64,000 nt of DNA from Halorussus salinus (lineage in GTDB: Archaea; Halobacteriota; Halobacteria; Halobacteriales; Haladaptataceae): contig NZ_ML974127.1 in assembly GCF_004765815.2 (NCBI RefSeq), positions 1,466,927-1,530,926 on the forward strand. Reading direction: 5' to 3'. The translations under genes and the position numbers were made by a program. This document shows positions 34,522-43,365 of this stretch, piece by piece; the stretch's first letter is position 1, and every line of letters starts with the position of its first letter. A model generated the notes under the pieces. The model did no database searches. It had not been told where the DNA came from and was given only the letters and a program-made list of their open reading frames with translations.

Positions 34522-34905
34522 AGGTGCACCCCGACTGTAGATCTGCCCCCCGGCGAGACCAACCACCCAACAACCAACAATCGCCAACCAAACAATCGGC
34601 CTGGTACAGCAACTCAACTCTTGACGCCCTATGTTGCAAACTGTTACTGGATGTCCTATCTAGATTCTTGATCTGATCGACCCTTTCCGAATATCCAAGT
34701 GCATGTATGCACTGCCCTCTTCGAGGCCATTGCTGGACGGAACGCGAGGGGGTGTTGAATCCGGCGAGTCGACGTGCCGGACAACGAGCGTAGATCGCCA
34801 GACTGCGGGCTAATCGGATGTTCCGAGTTTCGTGATTGCCCTGTGGTGGCATGGTGATTCTCCTGTGCCACAGCTCAAAACCGGGAGACGGCGTAAGGAT
34901 GGGAG
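34522..34905. other. Right end of the element, non-coding
   Basis: No gene seen. Four CCAAC words sit within 30 bases at 34559-34588, probably integrase arm sites. The rest has no recognisable signal apart from the 3' flank of tRNA-Glu. Confidence 0.5.
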
Positions 34906-34947
34906 TGCTCCGTTAGGGATTTGAACCCTAGTCCTTGCCGTGAGAGG
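34904..34947 (-). repeat. attR: 44-bp repeat inside tRNA-Glu
   Basis: Exact copy of 2714-2757. It supplies the 3' part of the intact tRNA, so integration left the tRNA functional. Confidence 0.9.
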
Positions 34948-34980
34948 GCAAGATGATTGGCCGGACTACACCAACGGAGC
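34906..34980 (-). tRNA. tRNA-Glu (anticodon CTC)
   Basis: On the minus strand GCTCCGT pairs with ACGGAGC, the anticodon stem is TTGCC/GGCAA with loop CTCTCAC (anticodon CTC), and the T loop is GGTTCAAATCC. The discriminator is A and CCA is not encoded. It is the integration target of the element to its left. Confidence 0.95.
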
Positions 34981-35168
34981 GTCCCTCGCGTCTGCACTCT
35001 TTCGTAGTGGCACGGACTGTTTAACAGTTGCGCTTTCACGGCGCTGTGCCCCGGTTCCCCATATCAGCGAAACTATTGGAAACAGTTCACGCGAGCGAAA
35101 CCTCGGGTTTCTACGCGTCTCATTTCGAACACTCCGGAGTATCGGCCAGCAAAAACGAACGTGAACGA

Positions 35169-36434
35169 TTACTCGCCTTCGAGCGGCGAGCCAGCGGCGT
35201 CGGGTTCGTGACCTTCGAGGCTGATGATGTTCTCGCGGCCGACGCGAAGTTTGCTGATGTCGCCCTCCTCTTCCATCTCCGAGAGGAGCATGCTGACTTT
35301 CGACTTCGACCACCCGGTCTCCTCGACGATGTTGACTTGCTTCATCCGGCCGCCGTTGTCGTCCAGCAGTTTCTTGACGCGGGCCTCGTCGGTGAGCAAC
35401 TCCTCGTCGCTGACCGACGGTTCGGAGGTCGTCGTGCCGCCGTTGCCCGCCGCGGCCGAACCCCCGCCGCCGTCGCCGCCGTCGGGCGCGTCGGTACTCC
35501 CGGCGAACGACCCGAAGTCGCCCTGCCGGTAGGCGAACGCGGCCGCGAGACCGAGGAGAACGACGACGGCTCCGATGAACATCATCAACAGCGACCAGTT
35601 CCCGCCGTCAGACGGCGGTTGTCCGGCCGGGTTCGTCGTGACCGTCGCGTTCTCGCCGCCGGAGTTGGTGGTCTCGTCGGTCGTCGTGGTCGTCGTCCCC
35701 TTCATCGGCTCGAACTTGACGCGGGGACGCTGGTCGATGAAGTCGCGCTCGCCCTGCCACGTCACCGACTCGCTACTGGCCAGCGAATCGCCAGAGGGTT
35801 GGGCGGAGGCGGCGGGCTGTGCCGACTCGAACTGGAGTCCGGTCCCGGTGTGGACGACCAGCGACTGGTTCGGGCCGATGTAGAGGCCGCCCTCGAACAC
35901 GTCGCCGATGACGACCGTCTCGCCCTCGGCAGTCGCGAAGCTCGTCCACTGGAACGACATCTTGACGATGCCGCGGTTCTCGTTGACGAGGCCGCCGACG
36001 TAGGCTTCCTTCTTGAAGTGTTGAGCCTTCATCGCGCGGCCGGTCGCGTTCTGTCCGGCGCTGGCCAGTTGCCGGGCCTGCCCTTTGAAGTTCTCGTACA
36101 GTTGCGTGGAGTTGTTGTCGAACTCGCTGGCGAACCGCTCGAACTGCTGGCGTTCGGTCTCGTTGTTCAGCGTGCGCTGATAGGTGAACGTCCACTCGGC
36201 GGTCCCGTTCTCGTGGACCGTGATGTGGAACTCCACGGTGTCGAAGTTGTCCGCGACGCCGAGCGTCTCGGGCGTTCGCGAGAGTTCCGTCGAAGGGCCG
36301 TCTCGGACCTCCGTGGAGGACATCGTCGAGACCGGCGTCGCGTCACGCGCAGGGAGGACGCCCAGTACCGGCGCTACGGGCACCGTCCCGACGAGTAGCA
36401 CGACTACGAGGCCGACAGCCAGCAGCCGTCTCAT
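35169..36434 (-). CDS. Membrane-anchored protein with extracellular domain and cytoplasmic winged helix
   Basis: The 421-residue product has a signal or anchor helix at 5-25, an extracellular domain (about 60-265) with FHITVHENGTAEWTF, a Thr/Gly-rich linker, a membrane helix near 280-305, and a C-terminal winged helix (about 345-405: MKQVNIVEETGWSKSKVSMLLSEM). This family (haloarchaeal DUF7343/DUF7345-like) resembles receptors that control transcription directly from the membrane. The gene is next to the amidohydrolase gene on the same strand, with 51 bases between. Confidence 0.85.
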   Translation of the reverse strand: MRRLLAVGLVVVLLVGTVPVAPVLGVLPARDATPVSTMSSTEVRDGPSTELSRTPETLGVADNFDTVEFHITVHENGTAEWTFTYQRTLNNETERQQFERFASEFDNNSTQLYENFKGQARQLASAGQNATGRAMKAQHFKKEAYVGGLVNENRGIVKMSFQWTSFATAEGETVVIGDVFEGGLYIGPNQSLVVHTGTGLQFESAQPAASAQPSGDSLASSESVTWQGERDFIDQRPRVKFEPMKGTTTTTTDETTNSGGENATVTTNPAGQPPSDGGNWSLLMMFIGAVVVLLGLAAAFAYRQGDFGSFAGSTDAPDGGDGGGGSAAAGNGGTTTSEPSVSDEELLTDEARVKKLLDDNGGRMKQVNIVEETGWSKSKVSMLLSEMEEEGDISKLRVGRENIISLEGHEPDAAGSPLEGE

Positions 36435-36485
36435 GTACTGTAATCCTCCATTGCCCGGTATAAAAGACCTTTTGACGTAGCCTTG

Positions 36486-37640
36486 TCACCGGACAGTGGT
36501 TCCACGACACACGACACGCGTTGGCGATTGCCACGCCGCTACCTCGTCCAGCGGATTCTCGTCCAGCACCACGAGGTCCGCGCGAGCGCCCTCCGCGACC
36601 GTCCCTACGTCGTCCAGTCCCAGCAAGTCGGCGGCGTTGACCGTTGCGGCCTCCAGCGCCTGTGTCTCCGTGAGACCGTGTTCGACCATCAGTTCCAGTT
36701 CTTCGGGGATGTCGGCGAAGAAGTTGAACGGCGTCCCGGCGTCGGTCCCCATCGCGATGGGGACGCCAGCGTCGAGGGCGTACTCGAAGGCGTCGGCCCA
36801 TGCCTCCTTGGCCTCCTCGGCCTTCTCGACGGCGAACTCGGGGATTCCGGCCTCGGTCCCGGCCTCCACGATGCCGTAGAGCGCCTTCGCGGTCGGCACC
36901 CAGTAGGTGCCCCGGTCGGCCATCAGTTCGGCCGCCTCGCGGTCCATGAACGTGCCGTGTTCGACGCTGGAGATGCCCGCCCGGACCGCGTTCTTGATGC
37001 CCGCGGTGCCGTGAGCGTGGGCCGCGGTCGGTACGCGCTTTGCGCTGGCGGACTCCACGATAGTTTCGAGTTCCTCCTCGTCCAGTTCCGGCATCCCCGT
37101 CAGCGCGCCCTCGGTGAGGACGCCGCCGGTCGCCATGCACTTCACCACGTCGGCGTCCCGCTTGAGTTGCTCGCGGACCGCCTTCTTGACCTCGGGCACG
37201 CCGTCGGCCTCCCGGCCGAACCAGTGGCCGTGCCCGCCGGTCATCACGACGCTCTGGCCGCAGGCGCAGACCTGTGGGCCGTCGAGGACGCCCTCCTCGA
37301 TGGCGTCTCTGGCGTCGAGCGCGAGCGTGCCCGCCGACCCGAGGTCCCGGACCGTCGTGACGCCCGCGTCGAGCGCGTCCCGGAGGTTGGCCGTCGTCCG
37401 GTAGGCCAGCGTCGCGTCGCTGTCGCCGTCGATCTCGCTCGGGTCGGGCCGCCCGTCCATCATCACGTGGACGTGGGCGTCCACGAGTCCCGGCGCGACG
37501 AACTGTCCGCTCGCGTCGATTTCGTCGTCGGGGTCGTCGGGCACGTCGCCGACCGCGGCGATTCGTCCATCTTCGACCGCTACGTCGGCCTCTCGGGTCC
37601 CGTCCGCGTCCACGACCGTCCCGCCTCGAAGTACGAACAT
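36486..37640 (-). CDS. Amidohydrolase (imidazolonepropionase/prolidase-like)
   Basis: The 384-residue protein shows the whole TIM-barrel metal-dependent hydrolase pattern: a small beta domain at both ends, GLVDAHVHVM (first metal HxH, near residue 55), TTVRDLGS, the GGHGHW region, TAAHAHGTAGI, SSVEHG and AMGTDAGTP (catalytic Asp). These match the branch that includes imidazolonepropionase-like and Xaa-Pro dipeptidase enzymes; the substrate is not predictable. It faces the SDR gene divergently across 114 bases. Confidence 0.9.
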   Translation of the reverse strand: MFVLRGGTVVDADGTREADVAVEDGRIAAVGDVPDDPDDEIDASGQFVAPGLVDAHVHVMMDGRPDPSEIDGDSDATLAYRTTANLRDALDAGVTTVRDLGSAGTLALDARDAIEEGVLDGPQVCACGQSVVMTGGHGHWFGREADGVPEVKKAVREQLKRDADVVKCMATGGVLTEGALTGMPELDEEELETIVESASAKRVPTAAHAHGTAGIKNAVRAGISSVEHGTFMDREAAELMADRGTYWVPTAKALYGIVEAGTEAGIPEFAVEKAEEAKEAWADAFEYALDAGVPIAMGTDAGTPFNFFADIPEELELMVEHGLTETQALEAATVNAADLLGLDDVGTVAEGARADLVVLDENPLDEVAAWQSPTRVVCRGTTVR

Positions 37641-37754
37641 ATCTCCTCGTTAGCACGCACCATCCTAAGTTTCGTGGTTGCGGCACCGCTGTCCCGCGGA
37701 ACGGAGAACCCTTCCACCGAAAGAGCCAATCTCCTCGTCGTCCCACTGCACGGT

Positions 37755-38495
37755 ATGGCAGACGACCCACTCGACGGGAAGGCGGCGTTGGTCACGGGTG
37801 CCAGTTCCGGCATCGGCGAGGCGACGGCCCACGCGCTCGCCCGTGACGGCGCTCGCGTCGCGCTCGCGGCCCGCCGCCAGAAGGTGCTGAACGACATCGT
37901 GAAGAAGATAGAGAGCGAGTGGGACGCCGAGACGCTCGTCGTCCAGACCAACGTCCGCAACGAGGACTCCGTCGAGGAGATGGTCGAGACGACCGTCGCC
38001 GAGTTCGGCGGTCTCGACGTGTTGGTCAACAACGCGGGGATGGCCTGCGGGGAGTCGGTCGAGTCGCTGGGCACCGACGAGTACCGCCGGATGATGGAGA
38101 CCAACGTGGACGGCGTGTTCTACGCGACGCGGGCCGCGATTCCGCACCTGACGGAGACGGCGGGCAACCTCGTCTTCGTCGGGAGCTTCGCCGGGCAGTA
38201 CCCCCGGCCGTTTAACCCCATCTACGCCGCGAGCAAGTGGTGGGTCCGCGGATTCGCCCACAGCATCGAGGGGAACGTCGGCGAGGAGGGCGTCGCCGTC
38301 ACCGTGGTCAACCCCTCGGAGGTCCGGACCGAGTTCGGGTCGGCCTACGGCGAGTCGTTCGCCGAGCGGTTCGGGGAAGGCGAAGTCACCGAACCCGAGG
38401 AGGTCGCCGACGCCATCGCGTTCGCGGCCAAACAGGAACACTCGACCGTGAGCGAACTCGACATCTACCGGCGCGACAAGTTCAGCGGATTCTGA
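37755..38495 (+). CDS. Short-chain dehydrogenase/reductase
   Basis: ATG 37755, 246 residues. TGASSGIG binds NAD(P), NNAG and the catalytic Ser, Tyr-x-x-x-Lys set (SFAGQYPRPFNPIYAASK) are present. The C-terminal part has the IYRRDKFSGF end seen in several haloarchaeal SDRs. Substrate unknown. Confidence 0.92.
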   Translation: MADDPLDGKAALVTGASSGIGEATAHALARDGARVALAARRQKVLNDIVKKIESEWDAETLVVQTNVRNEDSVEEMVETTVAEFGGLDVLVNNAGMACGESVESLGTDEYRRMMETNVDGVFYATRAAIPHLTETAGNLVFVGSFAGQYPRPFNPIYAASKWWVRGFAHSIEGNVGEEGVAVTVVNPSEVRTEFGSAYGESFAERFGEGEVTEPEEVADAIAFAAKQEHSTVSELDIYRRDKFSGF

Positions 38496-38557
38496 GCGGG
38501 CGCAAACCGGGAGACAGCGAACGCCGGAGGAACGAACGCCGGAGAAACGAACGCCGG

Positions 38558-39277
38558 TCAGAGCGAGACGAACTCGCTCCCGGCCAGCGACGAGGGCACC
38601 GTGAGTCGGTAGACGGTCGTCGCGCCCGAAGGCGTCGTGAGTTTGAGTCGGACCTCCTCGCCGTTCGAGAGTGGTTCGGAGTACGGCGGCGTCACCGCGT
38701 CGCGGGACTGGGCTTCGATGAGACCGGCGTTGAGATAGATTTTGATGCGCTGGCCCTGTCCGCCGAGGACGGCGTGGTCGTCAGCGTCGAGCGCGTAGGT
38801 GTTGAACGTCTCGTGGGGATTGCTGTCGCCGCTCGGACCGCCGCCTCTGGTACCGCCGTCGTCCGGTTGCAGGCCGAACGTCCCAGCGTTCTCCTCGTCT
38901 TCGACGCCGGGCGCGTGGGCGACTTCGTCACCGTGAACGAGCGTCGTCGCGGTCTCCGGGCCGACCCACGAGAGGGTCGCTTCCGAGAGGTTCACCGTGC
39001 CCGACCCCGGCGACAACTTCACCGTCAACTCGACGGTATCGACGCTCTCGTTGGGCATGATGTCCTGCGTGGCCTTCGGCGCGGAGTTGTACACGTCGTC
39101 CGTGACGTGGCCGTACGAACTGACGACCATGAGCCGATTCGAGACCCGGTTCGTGGAGTCGAAGCTCGTCTCCTCGGCCTTCTCGGCCAGCATTCCGGAG
39201 GTGTTGAGAAGAACGGCCGCGGCCATCGCCGCCACCAACACCATCGCGATGAACACGATGAGCGTCCCGATACCCAC
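38558..39277 (-). CDS. Archaellin-like protein with type III (class III) signal region, start codon unclear
   Basis: The mature protein begins [17 protein letters not shown], the hydrophobic core of archaellins, and has Thr/Ser/Asn-rich domains after it. The residues upstream in frame are REHERGQ, the canonical prepilin peptidase cleavage context. Yet between that and the in-frame TGA at 39340-39338 there is no ATG, GTG or TTG. A GTG at 39277 would begin right at the mature N-terminus and lose the signal. The alternative is an ATT codon at 39334 or 39331. No other archaellum gene is nearby, so it may be a solitary or decaying paralogue. Confidence 0.75.
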   Translation of the reverse strand: MGIGTLIVFIAMVLVAAMAAAVLLNTSGMLAEKAEETSFDSTNRVSNRLMVVSSYGHVTDDVYNSAPKATQDIMPNESVDTVELTVKLSPGSGTVNLSEATLSWVGPETATTLVHGDEVAHAPGVEDEENAGTFGLQPDDGGTRGGGPSGDSNPHETFNTYALDADDHAVLGGQGQRIKIYLNAGLIEAQSRDAVTPPYSEPLSNGEEVRLKLTTPSGATTVYRLTVPSSLAGSEFVSL

Positions 39278-39469
39278 CTGTCCGCGCTCGTGTTCTCGCC
39301 ACCGAGATGGTAGTATTTCAATTCCGATAATAATCCCTCAGTCGAGAATAGAGTCCGACACGTACTTAACGCTTTACATGTATTAGAGCATATTTGTTTT
39401 GAACTAATTAAAATTTCCAATGGGTTGTGAATCCACAGACAGGGGGACGTTCCGAACGAGCGACCGTCG

Positions 39470-40507
39470 TCAGTCGTCGGCGGGACCCGCCGACTCGGAC
39501 CACGCCGTTCCGCCTCCGATGGGGGTCTCGTCGGACGCCGACTCGCCGTTGTGCGTCAGCGATTCGCCGTCGCCTGCCAGCGACTCGCGTGCCGACACGA
39601 CGAGCGACCGAACGACATGGCGGTTCAGCACCGCGAACCCGGCGAAGATGGCGGCGAAACCGACGAGCGTGGAGGGACCGACTAGCTCGCCCAGCACGGC
39701 CCAACTCGTCAGCGTCGCCACCACGGGTTCGAGGTAGCCCACGAGGTTGAGCCGCGTCGGGCCGAGTTCGTCCAGCAGGTGAAAGTACAGCAGGTACGCC
39801 ACGACGCCGGAGAACAGCGTCAAGTACGCGAACGACGCCAGCGCGGTCGGCGTGGGCCGAATCGCGGCGAGCGACTCGCCGCGCGCCGTGCCGACGACGA
39901 ACAGCAGCCCCGACCCGCCGAGCATCGCCCACCCCTCCATCGTCGCTATCGGCAGGTCGTTGCTGAGCGGTCGGGTCAGGACCCCGCCGAGCGCGAAGCA
40001 CGCGATACCGGCGACGACGAGACCGACTCCGAGGAGGCTCGTCGAGGCCGCGCTGGTCGGGTTCAGCCCCGCGACGACGGCCACGCCGACGATGCCGAGT
40101 GCGAAGCCAACCGCCTTCGGCACGGTCAGGCGCTCGTCCAGCACGACGGCCGCGAACCCGGCGGTCAGGACCGGCGAGAGGCTGACGACGACCGACGCGA
40201 CCGCGCCCGAGACGCGCAGTTCGCCCAGATAGAGCAAGCCGTGATAGCCCGCGACGACGAACGCGCCGACGACCGCGATTACGAGGTACTCCTCGCGCTC
40301 GCGGGGCCGCCAGCGGTCGGTCGCTACTGCGGCGTAGCCGAGCAACACCGCGCCAGCCACCGCGTACCGGAGTCCGGCGAACGTCAGCGGCGGGAAGTAG
40401 TGCAGGCCGATTTCGATGGCGACGAACGAACCACCCCACAGCGTAGCGAGCAAAACGAACATCACGGGAGAAGGTGGGATTCTACTCCCAATATCGTCCG
40501 AAATCAT
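39470..40507 (-). CDS. EamA/DMT-family exporter
   Basis: The 345-residue protein has about ten hydrophobic helices arranged as two EamA repeats (first about 15-140, second 165-300), with the TLWGGSFVAIE start and the LSPVLTAG and LEPVVATL ends of each repeat. Such transporters export amino acids or other small metabolites. The last 30 residues are a polar tail. Divergent from an Lrp-type regulator, with 226 bases between, which suggests but does not prove control by it. Confidence 0.9.
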   Translation of the reverse strand: MISDDIGSRIPPSPVMFVLLATLWGGSFVAIEIGLHYFPPLTFAGLRYAVAGAVLLGYAAVATDRWRPREREEYLVIAVVGAFVVAGYHGLLYLGELRVSGAVASVVVSLSPVLTAGFAAVVLDERLTVPKAVGFALGIVGVAVVAGLNPTSAASTSLLGVGLVVAGIACFALGGVLTRPLSNDLPIATMEGWAMLGGSGLLFVVGTARGESLAAIRPTPTALASFAYLTLFSGVVAYLLYFHLLDELGPTRLNLVGYLEPVVATLTSWAVLGELVGPSTLVGFAAIFAGFAVLNRHVVRSLVVSARESLAGDGESLTHNGESASDETPIGGGTAWSESAGPADD

Positions 40508-40733
40508 GATTCTGTTACAATCGTCTGTCCTCGAACGACTTAAACGCTTCTACAATAGATTGCAGTAGAATAGAATTGAGAGCGAAAATAGGAGTAAATC
40601 CAGTATTCTTCACCAATATTTAGTCCTATAGCCGATTCAGTTCTGTCGAGCTAGTGTTGCGTCCCTCTTCTGTCGGACACCGCGACACCGACAGACCCGA
40701 GGTTAAGTAGTCGGCGACGCAAGGTGGAGGAAA

Positions 40734-41219
40734 ATGGACGAGCGCGACGTGACCATCCTCAAGGCCATCGCGGATTTGGGCACCGGCAGTCCCGAGAAGT
40801 TGAGCGAGGAGACCGACATCCCGGTCTCGACCATCCACTACCGACTGAACAACCTGCGCGAGGAGGGCGTCATCGAGAACGACCTCTACGACATCGACCT
40901 CGAAAAGGCGGGGCTGGGCGTCACCGTCCTCGTGGAGGTGCTGGCCGACTACAGCGACTCCTACGAGGAGTTCGGCGAGAAGTTGCTCGCCGTCGAGGGC
41001 GTCACCCAAGCCTACTTCGCGATGGGCGAGACCGACTTCATCCTCCTCGCTCGCCTCCCCGACAGCGACGCGGTCGAACGCCTCATCAGCGACTTCGAGG
41101 CCATCGACGGCGTCGAGCGCACCAACTCGACGTTCGTTATCTCGTCGCTCCGCGATACGGACAACCCGCTGGAGAGTTACAGTTTAGAGACGCTGGTCGA
41201 AGAACTCGCCGACGAGTAG
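40734..41219 (+). CDS. Lrp/AsnC-family transcriptional regulator
   Basis: The 161-residue protein has the N-terminal HTH (ILKAIADLGTGSPEKLSEETDIPVSTIHYRLNNL region) and the C-terminal RAM ligand domain (VLVEVLADY, AYFAMGETDFILLARL). Binding of an amino acid is typical. Divergent from the EamA exporter at 40507. Confidence 0.9.
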   Translation: MDERDVTILKAIADLGTGSPEKLSEETDIPVSTIHYRLNNLREEGVIENDLYDIDLEKAGLGVTVLVEVLADYSDSYEEFGEKLLAVEGVTQAYFAMGETDFILLARLPDSDAVERLISDFEAIDGVERTNSTFVISSLRDTDNPLESYSLETLVEELADE

Positions 41220-41252
41220 CGGAGAGACCCGGACCAGAACCGCGACGAGGAA

Positions 41253-41996
41253 TTAAGGCGCGAGTCGGTTCTTCCGGTTCTTCATGTTCTCCTCGTAGTA
41301 CTCGAAGGTGATGGGGCACCACTCCTTCGCCAAGTCGAGGACCTTCTCTGTCATTTCTCTGACTTCCCACTGGGCGTCGGCCGCGGCACGCATATCGGCG
41401 ACGTGCATCAGCATTCGCGGATTCATCGACATGACCATGTTGACCTTCGTGCCGATCGGGAGAACGAACCGGGCGTCCTCTGGCGGAACACCGAGGTCCA
41501 GCAGTTCCTGATACGCCTCGACCGATTCCGTGATCGAGGACTCGAACACTTCTTTGCGCTTTTCGACGGTTTCGTCGTCTACGGCCCCGCCTTTCTGATT
41601 TCGTCCGATCCAGTCGGGGTCGTCTATCGAGGGCGGCATCACGACCATCTCACCGTCGCCGACCTCGTCCGGGTCGATGTCGTCGAAGGAGACGTAGCGC
41701 ATCGACTGCACGTCGAAACTGACGTGTCTGTGACGAGTGATCTGTGCCATACAAGAGCGACTGATGCCCTTCACGGCGAAGACGGCTTGTGGGTGTTCGA
41801 AAGGACCGAAGTGACCGTGACTCAGAAGGTGGCCGATGAGCGTCTCCTGTTTCGTCTTCAGGTCTTCGCCCTCGATGGATTCCATGACTTCTTCGAAGGA
41901 CTTCTCGCCGACCCACTCGTTCATGTAGTCGTTGCGCGCCGCGGTGCAGATCGCCTCTTCCGGGTTCTCAGTCGCGTTCAGCAGTTTGACTTCCAT
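41253..41996 (-). CDS. thyX: Flavin-dependent thymidylate synthase ThyX
   Basis: ATG 41996 is the start, giving 247 residues, in keeping with the family. The ThyX signature RHRHVSFDVQSMRY lies near residue 80 with the catalytic Ser in the loop. Other hallmarks are GHLLSHGHFGPFEH, RFVLPIGT and the C-terminal MNPRMLMHVADMRAAADAQWEVR (FAD- and dUMP-binding). It methylates dUMP to dTMP using methylene-tetrahydrofolate, NADPH and FAD. The upstream extension in the frame is acidic and lacks conservation. Confidence 0.97.
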   Translation of the reverse strand: MEVKLLNATENPEEAICTAARNDYMNEWVGEKSFEEVMESIEGEDLKTKQETLIGHLLSHGHFGPFEHPQAVFAVKGISRSCMAQITRHRHVSFDVQSMRYVSFDDIDPDEVGDGEMVVMPPSIDDPDWIGRNQKGGAVDDETVEKRKEVFESSITESVEAYQELLDLGVPPEDARFVLPIGTKVNMVMSMNPRMLMHVADMRAAADAQWEVREMTEKVLDLAKEWCPITFEYYEENMKNRKNRLAP

Positions 41997-42134
41997 AGTA
42001 GGCTCTCGGTTATCGGCATATCCCACAGAGCCACCTTCGGTGTTTCGCCTTTTTTGTTTCTCACTTTCGTCGGAGACAATTTCCGATTCGCCGACAACGA
42101 CACCCACAAACCCTCCCCGCTCCTACCCCGACGC

Positions 42135-42713
42135 ATGATTACGAACCTCGCGCGCGGCGTGCAGGCGTTCACGAGCAACGCCTTCCTCGTGGAGGGCGAC
42201 CGGACCGTGCTGGTCGATACCGGGTCGAACTTCGACGCGGTGGCGCGAATCGAGGAGCGAACCACGGACCTCGACGCCGTACTCCTCACCCACACCCACC
42301 ACGACCACCTCGGGAACCTCGACGCCGTGAGAGACGCCTTCGGCGTCGAGACGTGGGGCTTCGACACCGACCAGCCCGAGGTGGACAACGCCGTCGCAGA
42401 CGAGGAGTCCGTCCGACTCGGCGACCACAGTTACACCGCGCTCCACACGCCGGGGCACAAGAACGACCACCTCTGCTTCTACTCGTCGGCCGCGAGCGTC
42501 CTGTTCGCGGGCGACCTGATATTCCAGAACGGGAGCTTCGGTCGGACCGACCTCGAAGAAGGCGACCGCGACCGACTCATCGAGAGCATCGACCGGGTGC
42601 GTGAGCGCGTGGACGAACATCTCTCGGAGATGTACGTCGGCCACGGACCGAGCGTCACGACGGACCCGTACCAAGACATCGAACTGGCCGGTCGCGCGGC
42701 CCGGATGCGATAA
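42135..42713 (+). CDS. MBL-fold hydrolase
   Basis: ATG 42135, 192 residues. Metallo-beta-lactamase motifs: VLVDTG, LTHTHHDHLGN (full HxHxDH), TPGHKNDH, FAGDLIF and VGHGPSV. A small single-domain form; the substrate is not identifiable. Divergent from thyX (138 bases) and followed 58 bases downstream by the Rieske gene on the same strand. Confidence 0.9.
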   Translation: MITNLARGVQAFTSNAFLVEGDRTVLVDTGSNFDAVARIEERTTDLDAVLLTHTHHDHLGNLDAVRDAFGVETWGFDTDQPEVDNAVADEESVRLGDHSYTALHTPGHKNDHLCFYSSAASVLFAGDLIFQNGSFGRTDLEEGDRDRLIESIDRVRERVDEHLSEMYVGHGPSVTTDPYQDIELAGRAARMR

Positions 42714-42771
42714 GCTCCGGCAGGACGACCCCTCGGTCAGTTTTATTTTCCGCGAGTTCGTTCCTCGTGTC

Positions 42772-43287
42772 GTGACCGAGCAAACGCGACTGACGACGGC
42801 CGAGACGGTCCGCGACGAGCGGTCGTGGCTGTTCACGGTCAGGGACCGCCACGACGAACTGGACGAAGTGATTCTGGTGCCCTGCGAGGAGGGACCGGCC
42901 GAGAGGGAGACTGACACGTCCGGCGTCGAGGCGTGGGTCAACCGATGCACCCACGAGGCCCAGCGACTCGACCGGGGGTTCGGCGCGGCGATGCGCGACG
43001 GGCAGGTAATCTGTCCGAAACACGGGTCGATGTTCGACGCCTGCTCGGGGTACTGCGACAACGGCGACGCCGCGAACACGACGCTGGTTGGCGTCGAAGT
43101 CGCCGTCGAGGAGGGCGCGGTCTACCTGACCGACGAGGACTACGAGTTCGTCCACGAGGGGAGCATCGAGGACGGCGGCGACGAAGGGGACGACGAGAAG
43201 TCGAATGCGGCGACGGACGACCCGGAGAACGCGGACGACGACGATGACGACGACATGCCGAGTTCGACCTCCCACATCGGGTTTTGA
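42772..43287 (+). CDS. Rieske [2Fe-2S] ferredoxin-like protein
   Basis: I start at GTG 42772 (171 residues). The cluster ligands are CTHEAQ and CPKHGSMFD with the flanking CSGYC. An acidic C-terminal tail (about 45 residues of Asp, Glu and Ala) is typical of halophile surface adaptation. The protein carries no mono-oxygenase domain, so it is presumably a small electron-transfer protein. Confidence 0.9.
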   Translation: MTEQTRLTTAETVRDERSWLFTVRDRHDELDEVILVPCEEGPAERETDTSGVEAWVNRCTHEAQRLDRGFGAAMRDGQVICPKHGSMFDACSGYCDNGDAANTTLVGVEVAVEEGAVYLTDEDYEFVHEGSIEDGGDEGDDEKSNAATDDPENADDDDDDDMPSSTSHIGF

Positions 43288-43290
43288 GCT

Positions 43291-43355
43291 TCGGTCGGGG
43301 TCAGGGTCGAAGTTCGGGTCAAGGTCCGGGTCCGGGTAGTGGGCGCAGTCGGGGT
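43291..43355. repeat. GGGTC-type degenerate tandem repeats
   Basis: Between the Rieske stop and the P-loop gene stop, GGGTC recurs about six to seven times in 65 bases with intervening pyrimidines. Simple-sequence expansion is the likeliest explanation; both genes converge here, so it may also lie in overlapping transcript ends. Confidence 0.5.
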
Positions 43356-43365
43356 CGGCGTCGAA

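Larger units (their letters stand above)
2714..34947. mobile_element. Integrative element in tRNA-Glu, about 32 kb
   Basis: Two exact 44-bp direct repeats (2714-2757 and 34904-34947) correspond to the 3' half of tRNA-Glu. The right copy completes a functional tRNA gene and the left copy is a fragment, the classical footprint of integration by a tyrosine recombinase into a tRNA 3' end. An integrase gene (33415-34521) lies next to the intact tRNA. The interval is visibly more AT-rich than both flanks and is full of recombinases, nucleases and regulators. No virus structural, portal or replication gene was recognised. Both ends carry clusters of CCAAC. The element may be composite, because a second integrase paralogue lies at 19957-21237 and the stretch 21600-24200 is more GC-rich than its surroundings. 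Confidence 0.88.

Noticed and set aside
2714-34947. Provirus interpretation of the island
   Set aside because: No capsid, spike, portal, terminase or packaging ATPase, and no replication initiator was recognised.
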